This document shows, in pieces, positions 24,009 through 36,200 of a DNA stretch of 64,000 nt; the first letter of the stretch is position 1; each line of letters starts with the position of its first letter. The notes under the pieces were generated by a model that saw nothing but the letters and a program-made list of their open reading frames with translations, had not been told where the DNA came from and did not search any database. Source of the stretch: Distichodus sexfasciatus (lineage: Eukaryota > Chordata > Actinopteri > Characiformes > Distichodontidae); assembly GCA_032718565.1 (NCBI GenBank), contig JAVGVS010000011.1, positions 5,652,869-5,716,868 of the forward strand, read 5' to 3'. Both the position numbers and the translations under genes were made by a program.

Positions 24009-24589
24009 TTAACATACTTTACGTTGGTTGTGGTTCCTGTGCTTTTGACATTCGCTTTACTGCTGAGTGTTTATCTTGAAGTTGTTTGAAAAAAAAATCA
24101 CCTTTTCTGTTCTTTGGACATCCATTTGGGTCTGTACTCCCTCTGCACACACTGTAAGTTTGATTTTTAAAAAATGGTCCATTGTGTTAGTATTAATTTA
24201 CAAATGTCAGAAATTGTGTGCTTAAACGAGCCATTTAGATTTCTCCCCTTCTTCTGCGTCACGGTAAAGGACATTTGAATGACTCCACCCTTCTATCTGA
24301 GAACTTCTGCCCACCAGGTAGAACTGCTAATACTTTCTGATCCACCATGTTTTCTTGCAAGCGCTAGCATAGGAATCGCACTGAAGAAGTCTACCGGCGG
24401 CGTGCTGAACATGTATTGCTGTATGCATGGTCTGTTAGTAGCAGCTATGTCAATTACTTTTTATCCGAGGTAAACACTCACCATGCTCTCTACGCCCGGA
24501 GTTCAGCAAACTTCTTCAGAGACATGTTTAGTAGAGCTCACAGACCTATTCCAACTTAATGAAAAAATGTATAATACTGGACCTTTAAT

Positions 24590-24775
24590 ATTGCCATCAG
24601 AGGAAGATTAAGGTGTACATGGGCCCCTAGGCTACATTTTCTGTTAGCCCCACCCTCCGGGCTAATTTTAATGATTGATATTTTTACTGACCAATCGGGG
24701 GCCCCCTGACAGGCTGGCACACATGGGGGCCACTAGGCCTCAGCCATATCTAGTCTGTGCGTTAATCCGTGCCTA
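24590..24775. repeat. Dispersed repeat fragment, class unknown
   Basis: GC-richer than its surroundings, with gggcccctaggct, gggggccccctgac and ccactaggcctcagcc. The style is that of an old transposon end, but no termini could be fixed. Confidence 0.3.
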
Positions 24776-27700
24776 TTTGCCATGGACAAAAGTATTGTCA
24801 GGAGGTTAAATTGGACCCTCTCCTACTTGAAATGTCTTTTGATTCTTTATGCTCAACAATTATGTAGTTGAGACAGAGTTTTTGAATTGAAAACCCTGGC
24901 TGGTTGAAATGAAGTTAGGTCTGAGGTTATATAAATCTAAACCTGTTTTTTAATACTTTAAGTAAAGTTGTTTTGATTGTCTAATGAAACCGCATATGCA
25001 CATTCACTTTGTATGTATATCAATGATAACCCTCTTAAACTAAACCAGTGACACCCACTAAGAACACGTTAAGTTGTTCTTTAAGACCCTTATTTTGGTG
25101 CCAACTCATAACTCTTAACCCCTATCAAACCAACAATATCCAGCAAATTGCCATGGCATATTTAAAATCTAAGCTGGCCTATTTTAAACCACTTACACCT
25201 TCTTCTTGTCCTTTCTCCTCCACGATGAGTGTTTGTCCTTTCAGACAAAGACAAAAGTGGTTCTGAGAGAGCTCTGAGACAGTCCAGCTCCTCTGACCCA
25301 CCATTCAGCCAGACTGAGAGCTGAAAAAAACAACATTAATCACTGGACCATTAACTGTGAGTCATAGCCAGAGGCGTGATTTTGAGAGCTGGAGACTTGT
25401 GCCTCCAGAATCGGTCTATCCGCCATCTGCTGTGGAGTCAGATTCACCACCTAAACAGCAGGTTTCCATCGCTAGTGTTCGGTGGAGCGGGAATAGGGGC
25501 GAGGAGAAGGAGCACTTTAGATTAATCTATGTTGAAAATCATCACTGTTGAATTGAATTTCCTACGGTGTTTGCTCCGGTGCCTGCCGAGATAAACTTGG
25601 CTCAGTTTGAGTCTTCTGGAGTTAATTCAGAAATCAGAGCTGGTCATTTGGCTGTGATATATATGGCTCCAATATGGATGCGCTGTGATAGAACATACTT
25701 TCTGGCACTGGGTGAATAATCGTATTTTGTTAATGCACTTGAGTACTGTTTTGAGCACTTTTCTATGTTACAATTATGATGGTGATGGAGTTTGGTTCTT
25801 AATATTTTTGGAATTAAAGGAATTTGAGAGCACTTAATCTTAGGACTTATACATTTTATTGTGCTTAATACTTAAGTACTGTTAATATCACATACTTTAA
25901 TATTTTTACTCAAGTAGCATTCAAGACTTACTTTCTACTGATCTTTGCTATTTAGTATTGACTTGACATTATTGACATCATTAGGAGAAGAATATAGTAG
26001 TGCCATTTCTCTAAGGAGGATACAGATGGACAGACTGAATCCCATGAACTCATCTTGATTCATAACTGAGTATTCGACCACATATCCACCATAAATCTTC
26101 GACTGTCATCTTAACAAGGTGGAATTTCTGGCCACGTTTCATCTCCCTGATCTGAGAAACACACTGACTATGTGGAGCTGAGCCCTAATCACCACCGTTA
26201 TCCAGATGGCTAACTGAACTAATCAGCTCTCACCAAGCACCTGTCTTTACTCAACAGTGTCCTTTCTCTGCTGTCCTGAATAAATTAGCTTGTTTATGAC
26301 TACGTGTTTTGTGGACAGTCGAAAGTCTTCAGTCAAGATCCTCAAAAGTGTTCTAATTTTCCTCACCCTTTCCAAAGGATATTGCAGCATGTGACAAGCC
26401 TAATTTAGCTTCTTGCGCCAACAGTCTTGAATCACCGCTTGGTTTGTGGTCTGATTGATGGTTAGCCAAACAGGACTTCACAGATGGTCACTGCCTTCAA
26501 AAGCCTTATGTGACATCAATCTCTCCAGCATGACATTTCCCGCTAGTGTCAAACGCAAAGGCTGTGTTTAACCAATTACTTCAGAGAGCAAATTTCAAGA
26601 GAACAACAAAGAATAAAAAAACCCTTAGTGTATATTTGTCCTGAGAAAACTCCAAAGATCAGTCACTTGCACTGTAGTCTATTAACGTGTCACACAGAAA
26701 ATAAAATATATCAGTGTTTTAATTTCATTAAGCAACTGTTAATAAACAAAATATAAGCATGAAACAGCATTATATGTTGTAATGGAAGAGAATACGAAAG
26801 TTCAAACATGGAGACCTAATGAGCGCCAGCGCGTCCAATCACACTGGTCCTGGTTTCATGTATAAGGAGAAAATCTAACCTGCTTCTTTGCCGTTACAGC
26901 TTCAGAGGCGATGAACCAACGACCAAGCAATGGGCTTCTGCCAAATCCTTTTTCACATACACTTTCAAAAATAAACAATTGTTGATTCAAACTAATGTTG
27001 GTCTTTCTATATACATTTTATAATACTTTGGGTCAACTTTTGCTTCAATTTAATCTGCATTTTATTGTAATCAACAGTTGCATTAGTATTTACAGTATAT
27101 AGTGTATCTTGTACAGTTTTAGAAATTAACCAATTTAACATCTAATTACATGCCTCACTTGTATAATCGTGTAACAAAAAATATGATCAATTGCTCTTTC
27201 TTGTTGCTTTTTTTAAAAGCCTGAATAGTCATTTGTGTTCAAAAACTGTCTTAACATAATATGTCAGTGTGAAGGATTATAAAACTAATGTTAAAATATG
27301 TTTTGTATGCTCAAGATGGATATCATCTTAAGCTTTTTTCCAGTAGCTTATATAATATTCAAACTTTTATTTAAGAGTTTATCTTTGTGATCAAATAAAC
27401 TGATTGCAGGATTGTTGTAAAATATAAACCGTTCTAGACCGGCTAGAGAAATAGAACTGGCTCCTGCCGACAGACCTGCTCTGATAGAGCGCCAGTAAAT
27501 CACCCGCAAGTTACCTGGCAGAGACACACCAGCCTGGCAAGACATGAATTAAACCCAATACAGCATGAAGCACAAGCGCCTGTTCCCTCAAACACAGCAC
27601 GTCTTAGAAGTCTCAGGTGCTGCTTTTTCCACAGCCACTCTCAATCCAGAAGGAGGAGAGTTGGAAAAGTTGATCTAGGTGTCACTTGTCAAGGGAAGCA

Positions 27701-29820
27701 CATGTCCTCAGATAAACCTGCAGAAAAAACTGTATAGACAAGAATAGATGCTGAGCTTCACAATGAACACATTTTCTAAAAATTGCAGTGTGTTTCAAAA
27801 CTTTCAAATTTTGTATATTATTTGTGTTTGAGAGACTATGGAGTGTTCTTTTGTCTTTTGACAAGCTCAAAAACTGCTCTGCTTGGGCAACTTTTTTCCT
27901 GAAATGGTCTTGCAGAGTTTGCTAACTCTACCTAGAGATTAAACTTTTTGCCACCTGTGATCCATGACCTTCAGAGCGGAAGAATGAGTTCCTCTTCATC
28001 GTTCTGGCTATGTGTGTATGCCAAGATGATGCAAGACTTTCAGCCTTTAGCACCTTTAGCTTTTTATCACATGCCACATCAGATATGAACTACAACATCA
28101 GTATCTTCATCCATTAAACTACTGCATTAAAAGATAGTGAAAGAGATCCAGTGATAGAGATGGTGCTGCAACCTGAAAGGTATCTTAGTTTTAATCTATT
28201 TTGAGCGTTATGACTTCCTTTAGAGGAAGGAGAAGGTCGTTACAAGAAGTGGGAGGTCGTTGGCAGTTGGAGGATGCATTAGTAATGGCCCTGAGCTATT
28301 TGTAAGAATTTCCTATTCCACGCCAGGGCTATTTTGCTCTCATACTGATATGTTCTGCAGTAATGAGCTGTGTTACTCTCAGATTTGGGTACACATTTAT
28401 GAAAACCCATTTAAGCCAAAGGTTAGATTACAGAGTCACCTCCATTAATGCATATTTTGAAAAGTTTCCTATAACACTCTCCCCTCACGGTGTGCCATAA
28501 TAAAAAGGGATTACAGCAGGAGAGCTCTTCGATATCATCAGATACATCCAGTTCTGGAGGCTTACTGCAGCGCAGGGTTTCTGCCTGTCAGCGATTTCAC
28601 CTCCGCTTTGTCAGTGATTGAATTTAAAGCTTCTAACACCCTGAATTTTAGCAGGCAATTCATAACAAATGTCAGGATTCGCCCCCTAGCTGAATCTGGA
28701 TTTACCATTATTGATCAAAGCGCATGACATATCTGAAATTGGATTGGCCGTCTTGAAAAACACATAACAAATGTGCAGCTTCTGTTTTATTCCCCCACTG
28801 CTGAGTTTCAATAGAGAAATGCTGAGGTAAATTTTTGCCCCCTCCTTAATATGTCTATCAAAATTGTTCAAGAATTATCTAAAGTTATATTTGTTTTATG
28901 CATAAAACCTTGATATTGTAGCAGTCAGCACCGGTAAGGCTGTGCATACCCATGAGGCCATGGGCGGCAGCTCATTTGCATTTACAGTAATGTGTAAGTT
29001 TTGGTGTTTAATTCTTTTGCTGGTGTGGTAAATGTATGCTGTGTGTTAGGGGTGTGTTTTTCCTTTTTTTTTTGTTCCTTCATTCCGATAGCATCTGGGC
29101 AGTAATATTCATTGTCATCCTCTGTGGGATTTGTACTGCCAGAGTAGGACTGGGGGAGAGTTTATTGTTAAAGAGGAATGAGCACTCTGCTGTTATGTAG
29201 TGGTTGATGACCTGCTGCAAACCAGTCTCTCTAAAGACTATGTTGAATCTTGTGTTGAATAAAAAAGGCTCACGTGGAAAAGGCATTACAGTGTCTTCTT
29301 TCTGCTGGCTTGCCACAACATGTACATATAATTTAGAGGAAATCCAATGAATATTTGGCAATATGTTTGCTTATAATGACAAAGTAATAGATATTAAACC
29401 CTAGTTTTTAACAACAGGCAAGATAGAGACATTCAATGTCATTTCCAGAAGTAAATTAACATTTCTCAGATATCATAATGCATCTTATTTAGTTCTACAA
29501 TTCATTAGGTTGTACTTGGCTATATTCTTAAAAAGAAGTGAAGTTCTTCTTGAAATACTACTGACAGCCTACCCAGAAGAAGCGCTGCATTAACCCATTA
29601 CCACATTTGTGTGATACTACAGCACCACCTAGTGAATATAAAATAAATTATTAATTAGACATTTGATACAGACATTTTGACACTTACAGCCCCTTACAGA
29701 CACTGGAGCTGATATTTATTTAGCCTGATGCTAACTTAGAACAGTGTATTTTAGTAAATGTGCTAAAAGAGCACATTCTTATATATTTTGCAAAATTAGC
29801 ATCAGATAAGTAGGGTCCCG
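24776..29820. other. Intergenic, no gene seen
   Basis: About 5 kb without a supported exon. Candidate conserved patches by look only: 26430-26590, 26820-26900, 27420-27560 and 28500-28640. A CTCF-like core lies on the minus strand at 29622-29635 (12 of 14 consensus positions). An isolated CACGTG E-box is at 29271-29276. Confidence 0.4.
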
Positions 29821-29829
29821 TCCCGTGTT

Positions 29830-30960
29830 TGCAGGGGCGTAATTTCCAGGGGGGTTAGTGGGGTCATGACCCCCCCCCCCCCCAATAACATTCCAGTTAA
29901 TAAAATTATGAATGATTCAGTATAAATAGCTTGTTGATTTTCTTTAATCATTTCAATTATTGCCAGCAAAATAGTGCTGCATGTTTAATCCATCTGGTAA
30001 TGTGTAACCCCGCCCCCTCCTTCGCTTTATCACTTGGTATTACTCAACCCGCTTTCTACCAAACCTTCACTATTTGCTGTATGTTTGTTAGCGCAGTCGC
30101 TGGTGCTACCATGAAAAGATTGTTGGTCGAGGCCAACTGCTTGCAAAAAGAAAAAAAGTCCTGACCAAAAGGAGGTAAAAACAGAGGTGACTCGATTCGC
30201 ACTTTAGTCGCACAAAGAAAGACTTGTGACTTGACTTTTGACTTGCCCTCAACGACTTCAGACTTGACTCGGACTTGGGTGTTGTGATAACTAGTAAACA
30301 ATGTTCATTTCATGGAATTATTTATTTATATCTCGCACTCTCGTTTGTCATAATAACCCCCAAAAACCGTTGTGATGCCCACCAATATGTGAAATCAGTT
30401 TGCCATGCAATGTGCCACTGTACGTAATGTATTGTGCATTGTCATGAATTGTGACATTTGCTGTATAGTTTATTGGTGTCAATACAGTGATGCATTTGAT
30501 TAATCTTTGAAGTTTTTGATTTTTTCATAGATATTGGACACACACACACAAGATCAGTTCGAGTGGGAGCTGCCAGGTCTGCTAGCTAGTGCTAAACACA
30601 ATAGGGGAATTAACTAATGTGTCACCAGGCATAAATAGTCAAGTACACAGCTGCAACTACGTTAAGTAAATCACTGTAAAAGTATCACAATGTATTTCTA
30701 ATACAGGAACACCAAAGTAGCCTGACTTTTACAAAAGTGAATGATTGAATACATACATAAATAAGCAGAGTTTAATCATGTCACCATGGTATGCTTTTGT
30801 TACCTGGCAAAATGAAAGCAGCAGAGAGCCGATACAAAAATGAAGTGGTGGTCCTCCTTGGCGTTTAAAACAAATTGATGTATTTATTTATTTATTTTAT
30901 TTATTTATTTATTTAGACAAAGATCTTGACCCCCCCCACCCCTTCGAAATGGCTGAATGT
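29830..30960. repeat. Composite repetitive region
   Basis: Bounded at left by ggggcgtaatttccagg with a run of 14 C (29870-29883), and at right by a second C-run (gacccccccc, about 30928-30938). Inside, 30183-30280 has cagaggtgactcg and repeated gacttg words of the kind seen in hAT-type fish repeats, and a (ttta)n tract runs at 30882-30914. It is probably several nested insertions. Confidence 0.4.
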
Positions 30961-31504
30961 GCTTGTCCCGTATTTCAATCCGGAGTTTTATAGTGCACTG
31001 GCAGAATACACTTACCAGAGAGCGTTATATACTGCCAAGTCTGTTGGGTTGCATGAGAAACCATTTGTAATTATATATAATATAATAAATATAAATAAAA
31101 GAAATATATGAAAATATACACCCCTGTCACTGAGGATGTGCAGTGAAGAAGTTCTCAATTTCATAATAATTCTTATTAAACTGCTAATATGGCAAAACAA
31201 TTGATGAAAAAGCCAATGAGGCAAGTAGCGAAGCCATCATGTGAGTGCGCTTTATGCAGTGGGATATAAATATGCTGTCTTTGATCTAATTTTTTTGTTG
31301 ACTGGTCTCAGTTTTTTAAATGAAAGCTAATGGGGTGCGGTGATTGTTCCCTTGACATTCACCGTCAGACTGTCAGCCACATTAGTATATTAGTATTTAA
31401 AGTCCTTAAATTAAAAAGACAAGATGGAATGGATAGCATGGACTATGGCGATCCTTGGTGATCATGTCGTCAGTGCTTGTCTTCCTAAGATTGTATAAGA
31501 GACA

Positions 31505-31505
<1 letters not shown>

Positions 31506-31558
<53 letters not shown>
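31506..31558. repeat. (TTA)n microsatellite
   Basis: About 17 tta units, followed by two further ttattattcg variants. Confidence 0.95.
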
Positions 31559-31559
<1 letters not shown>

Positions 31560-32058
31560 GTTATTATTCGTTATTATAAATCAATACCAAATATGTAGTT
31601 TAAGGACCCATTTAATTTGAATATATAATGTTCCGATAATACTAAATCATTTAAACAGTATATAAAAAATACATATTTTAAATTATCATCATTTGCAGTT
31701 TGTTTCTTTGACAAGTATCCAAAATATGCCACAAAGTATAATTTTTACTATATACTATACTATACTATATATTTTACTATATACCACTAGGGCGCATAAA
31801 CACACCAAGAATATAATAACATGAATAAACTTCACTAACGTCATTCTGTTACATATTAAAACATTGATAATGAATCTCTTTATGGCGTCCATAACCCTCA
31901 AAAATTATAACAATAAGTTGAGGCCAGCTTTACGTTACTTCCGGGTGACGTTAAATAACAATTTCCCTCCCAACACACAGACGGAGAACGTGACAGCAAA
32001 GCGCGTGCGGAGTTACCGATTACATCGCTACGCACATCGCTCATTTTAATACTCCGTA

Positions 32059-32064
32059 CACGTG
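32059..32064. promoter_or_regulatory. Canonical E-box CACGTG upstream of cry2
   Basis: The palindrome CACGTG (in acacgtgt) lies 1029 bp before the cry2 start codon. CLOCK:BMAL1 binds such sites in vertebrate clock genes. About 130 bp upstream is ttacgtta (31929-31936), one base off the D-box pattern. Relevance to cry2 is inferred from position only. Confidence 0.45.
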
Positions 32065-32209
32065 TCTGTTTTCTAACCAATGGCAGCAGGGAGAAGAGGA
32101 AATTCACTGGTCGCGTCCTAAAACACGCCCTCTTGTACTAAATTAAGTGCTCCGGTAGGCCATAGCAGTGGTTCTCCACAGGCGTCCGTGGCTGATGCTA
32201 AAATTGCTT

Positions 32210-32853
32210 CATATCCCCTATGTAGTGCACTACATATGGTGACTTTTTTCGTGTAGCGTAGGCCCACCTTGGAAGATACAATGAATAATATATTTTAATA
32301 CATGTAATTTTTTATTTTTGCCAAATATTATATTCATACATGTAAGGGACTCTCTTTTTGGTTTTGAAGATTTACTTCAAGAATCAGTTAATATAGATTG
32401 GTATACCTGTGATGCTCCTTTATTATAAATATGCAGTCTTTCGTAATTTGTTCTGACTAATTTAAAAAAGATCCCCGAGATGCGGTAGATGTCAAATCGC
32501 TGGTAATCACTGCATGTTTTAACAGATATTTTGCATTACAGTTTTATTTCGTTTTTACTTAAGTACTACTTTATGCATTTTGTGATTTTAATTAAAATTG
32601 TAATATACTTAATTTTCTGAATTGAGCCCATAGTCTATATTGGAGTTAAACAAGTATACAGACTGTCAACAATGTCAATATAAATAAGTCCATAATAATT
32701 AACAGAACTTAAACTAGTAAACAAGGGGGTTCAATGCTATTCTTACCATTTCTGAAGTAACATTTTAGACCAGATTACATGAAACTTGTAACTGCGGATC
32801 AAGTTAAGATGGCTCCGTACTTTACATGCAGTGCACTACATAGGGTATGGGGA
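32210..32853. mobile_element. Miniature inverted-repeat element upstream of cry2
   Basis: Left end cctatgtagtgcacta at about 32217-32232 and right end tagtgcactgca read backwards at about 32827-32850 form an inverted pair that extends to cttcatatccc against the complement of tatggggagag. The ctatgtagtgcactacatag core is a familiar fish repeat. It sits between the E-box and the putative core promoter. Exact ends and target duplication are not resolved. Confidence 0.55.
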
Positions 32854-33058
32854 GAGTAGAGAGGCTCTTCTTGAAACGCAACCAGTAACACACTCTTTAG
32901 AACGGTAGTGCGCACTTTGGGACGCAGCTATTACGTCTACTGCCTCCGTCTCAAACTTCGGAAAGCCAATACTGTGATCACAGACGAGAGACACCGAGCG
33001 GAATCCGTGGATTATTTAACCTTTTTCATTTTGCTTTGGATCATTCACTTCGAATCGG

Positions 33059-33067
33059 ATGCTTTAA
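33059..33067 (+). other. Minimal upstream ORF 1 (Met-Leu-stop)
   Basis: ATG CTT TAA in the presumed cry2 5' UTR. Start context is weak (C at -3, C at +4). Confidence 0.5.
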
Positions 33068-33069
33068 AG

Positions 33070-33078
33070 ATGGACTAA
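33070..33078 (+). other. Minimal upstream ORF 2 (Met-Asp-stop)
   Basis: ATG GAC TAA with a strong initiation context (A at -3, G at +4). Its stop lies 9 bases before the main start codon, a layout that could lower or tune translation of cry2 if the transcript begins upstream of it. Confidence 0.55.
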
Positions 33079-33087
33079 ATCGTAATC

Positions 33088-33245
33088 ATGGTAGTGAATT
33101 CCCTGCACTGGTTTCGAAAAGGGCTCCGACTTCATGATAATCCGGCTTTGCAGGAAGCTCTAAATGGCGCGGATACTGTGCGCTGTGTTTATGTTTTGGA
33201 TCCCTGGTTTGCTGGTTCGGCCAACGTGGGGGTGAACCGATGGAG
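33088..33245 (+). CDS. cry2: cry2 coding exon 1 (residues 1-53)
   Basis: Opens with MVVNSLHWFRKGLRLHDNPA, the family start. There is no N-terminal alanine-rich extension as in mammalian CRY2, so numbering equals that of CRY1. Ends NRWAG|GTTAGT with phase 2. It contains the serine loop as G43-S44-A45-N46. Confidence 0.95.
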
Positions 33246-36200
33246 GTTAGTGTTGTTCCTTAGTAATAAAATTGGGTTTGGATGTCGCTTTTGTGACTTT
33301 TGCACTGCGGCTGTTCGCCCCGGTTGGCTCTCACTATTCCCGGCACCACGGCACGCAAGCACCGCCTTGGGGCCAATAAGAGTCCCCTGCTTTGGCCCTT
33401 ACGAGTTACAGCGCAGCCTTCCAACAACTTTTCATTCCAGGCTGTACGATTTATTTTTCTGCCTTCAGAATTAAGGGACCAAACGGAGGCATTTGGACTA
33501 ATGCTAGAGAGGAACCATTTCTGCTTTCATTTAGAAGCGTTCCTGAAATTGAAGTACATTTCTTCATTGGAGCCACAATTTGAAGAGTGTCTTTTCACCC
33601 CAGATAATCTATTTGAAGGTTCTATACAACATAGCGTATTTAATGGGACGTTATACCACAGTTTTAAGAGCTTTTTTTAAAGTGTATGGTCTTAATGATT
33701 AACACGCAACTATATTTCCCAACGCGGTTTGCAGAACATAAGGCCTTAGACAGTTGTTTTACTATCTAAGGCTCCAGAGGTTAACCGGATGGATGAGTTT
33801 GATAACGTGGAAAGATGGAATAGTGAACTAGAGAAACGTTCAGTTATTCAGAAAGTTTAAAACGTGCATGACGTTAAATTGGGATACAATGAAAAGGGGG
33901 TTTTGGGGTCATGTCGTAGAAGAACGGATTTATTACACCCTTAACTGACCATTTTTGGTTAGCAGCACAAACTCTTTGCCACATAATGCAGATATTTGGT
34001 GCCAGTTACATTCTATACTAGCTAAAGCCCTTTTTATTTTTACTGTTCGGATTTATTTCTTTGAGTGGAGTTATTTATTCTCCTGTTCACTCTGGTGCGT
34101 TAGGATGCCAACGGTAAAGCTGATGAGGTGGATACGTTGCTGTAACATTCTGTCGGGGTTGTATTGTGGTTATGTTTTAGTGCAGTGATGACCTTTGCAC
34201 CTAAGCCGTCACGTTCACTTACTCGCTTGTGTTTTATGTAACCTCTCGATTTTCCTATTTCAGCGTCATTTACTCGTTTACAGACACTCTCTGACTGTGT
34301 ATATGTGAGTTTGCGTATTTCACGTTGAAAAATTAAAAAGCAAAGGTTTGATTTTCTTGTCAAGAACCTTGACTAATCATGTGACATTTTCCTCCCAACG
34401 TTCTCTTTTTTTTTTTTTTTCAATTAAAAAAAGTGTGTGCCCCTCAACAAGTCTGTGCAGTTTTTAACAGTTTCCAAACACAGATTTCACCAGTTAAATA
34501 AACCTTTCAAATTGGTATAGGTTCTGACTCTGCATATATTTGTCATTTGAACCCTGTAGATTTTTACTGGAGTCTTTGGAGGATCTGGATGCAAGTTTAA
34601 GGAAACTTAATTCAAGACTTTTTGTGGTGCGCGGACAGCCTGCAGATGTGTTCCCCAGACTTTTCAAGGTGGGTTTGTAGACTTAGTCTGTCTGTCTCTC
34701 TCTCTTTCTCTTTCTCTCTCTAATGTATTCAGTGCCATGGCGTTTGAAACACGTTCTTCTTCTGAACTCGGTGTCTCATGAGGGCCTTCGGCATGACCAC
34801 AGGCTCTGTCATCTTAGCTATCGTTCTTTTTAATCAGCCAGAGCAGATTGGGAATTTTAATCAGTATTTTCATGGAGTTTAATACTGATGCTGATGTTAG
34901 CCACTTGTGTTTGTAAATCTCTTACTACTGAAAACCTCATTCTCTATATAAGTATACAGAGTATATAGTGTTGTAGGGGTATTTTCCTCCTTTCTTCAAA
35001 ATGTCATATATGAAAACATTCTGATGCAAAGAGGTTGATGTAGACAGGCCTGTATGTGTCTTCATTAAATAATGGCCCGCTACAAAGGAAAAGGTTGTCT
35101 TGCCACAAAAATCCTCCTAATGAATGTCTTGAGATGAGCAGCGTGTTCAGTACAGGCCTGAGGATAAAGTGTGTCTGCTCTGTAATGTTTTGCATTAATG
35201 TTGTCTCAGAGTAGAACATTTGAGCTGAAATATGTTACATGGATATATGAGCAGACTTAAGAAAATACCATGTTGAATATCTCAGTGCAATGTAGAACCA
35301 ATTATAGAAAAAAGGTTGCCGTTTATTCTCATGGCACGACATGCTTCAAAAGTTAAGTACAAAGGGTATTGGAAATAGCTTTAATTGTTTCGGTTTATGC
35401 ACTGATATAAGTTTAGTGTGTAGCTTATTGATATATAAACAGTATGTCTAAAAGTAAAAATGTTAAGTTCTTGGTTGTTTCAGTTTGCAGTATTTAGCTC
35501 TGGGCAAATCTTTTTTTAATTAAAAAAATGCTTTTGTGAGAATAACATTTTGTGAATCATACATTATTGTATGATTTATTTAGAATGTATAATGTCTTAG
35601 GTAAAAGAGGCAGTATCAAATGCAAGATTTATTGCAAAACTCTTGTGGTGTTGTTATTGTTATTATTTCTCTATCTTTGCTTTCTGCTAGCTAAAAGAGT
35701 ATCTAAACTTACCTAAGCGTGTCTTTTTATGGAAAAGTTGCCCCTGTACACTGTGGCTTTTCCCTGGTATTTTTGTTTTATTCATAATATGGCCTCAGAC
35801 CTATTTATGATGTTTATAACACTAGCGCATTGCTGTTTGCATTGATAACATGCTGAATCACAGTTTGCATTTGAGTATTTAAATTCTCAAAGCCTTTTGT
35901 AAGTGACTAGGTCAGACACCTGGAGACACAAGGCCTCTTTTCAGACTGCTCACTGTTGTTGTTTGTGTTAAATTCTGTCATCTGGCCAGAAAACACACCT
36001 GGCTTTCCTCCCCTTACACTATTGAGAAAGATTAGCTGGTGCGCTGAGGTTCTGCCATGCTTTATTATTTTTTTTGATGCCAAGAGTGAAAATGTGGTCT
36101 TCGAACTACATGTCTATTTGGGCTCCAGGCTACTACAGCAGACGCAGAGCGGCAGAAAAGCATCATCGAGTCTGTCATGGCCTCCTCTATTATATTGTGG

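Larger units (their letters stand above)
30961..32205. other. Distal upstream region of cry2
   Basis: AT-rich DNA with the (TTA)n microsatellite (listed) and atacta repeats at about 31745-31790. It turns more GC-rich at 31920-32160, where cttccgggtgacgtta (an Ets-like site next to a CRE-like tgacgtta), an E-box and ccaatggcag occur. The last part may belong to the regulatory region of cry2. Confidence 0.45.
32931..33087 (+). promoter_or_regulatory. Putative cry2 proximal promoter and 5' UTR
   Basis: GC content rises and a CCAAT box is present at 32966-32970 (gccaatac), 118 bp before the start codon. There is no clear TATA box, and the sequence attatttaacc at about 33011 is weak. The start codon at 33088 has A at -3 and G at +4. 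The transcription start cannot be placed from sequence alone. Confidence 0.45.

Noticed and set aside
31785..31797. CTCF-like ccactagggcgca
   Set aside because: One base is missing from the core, which breaks the motif register.
33300..33680. 126-codon open frame in cry2 intron 1
   Set aside because: It lies wholly inside an intron fixed by exon borders, shows no family resemblance, and overlaps two other open frames of similar length.
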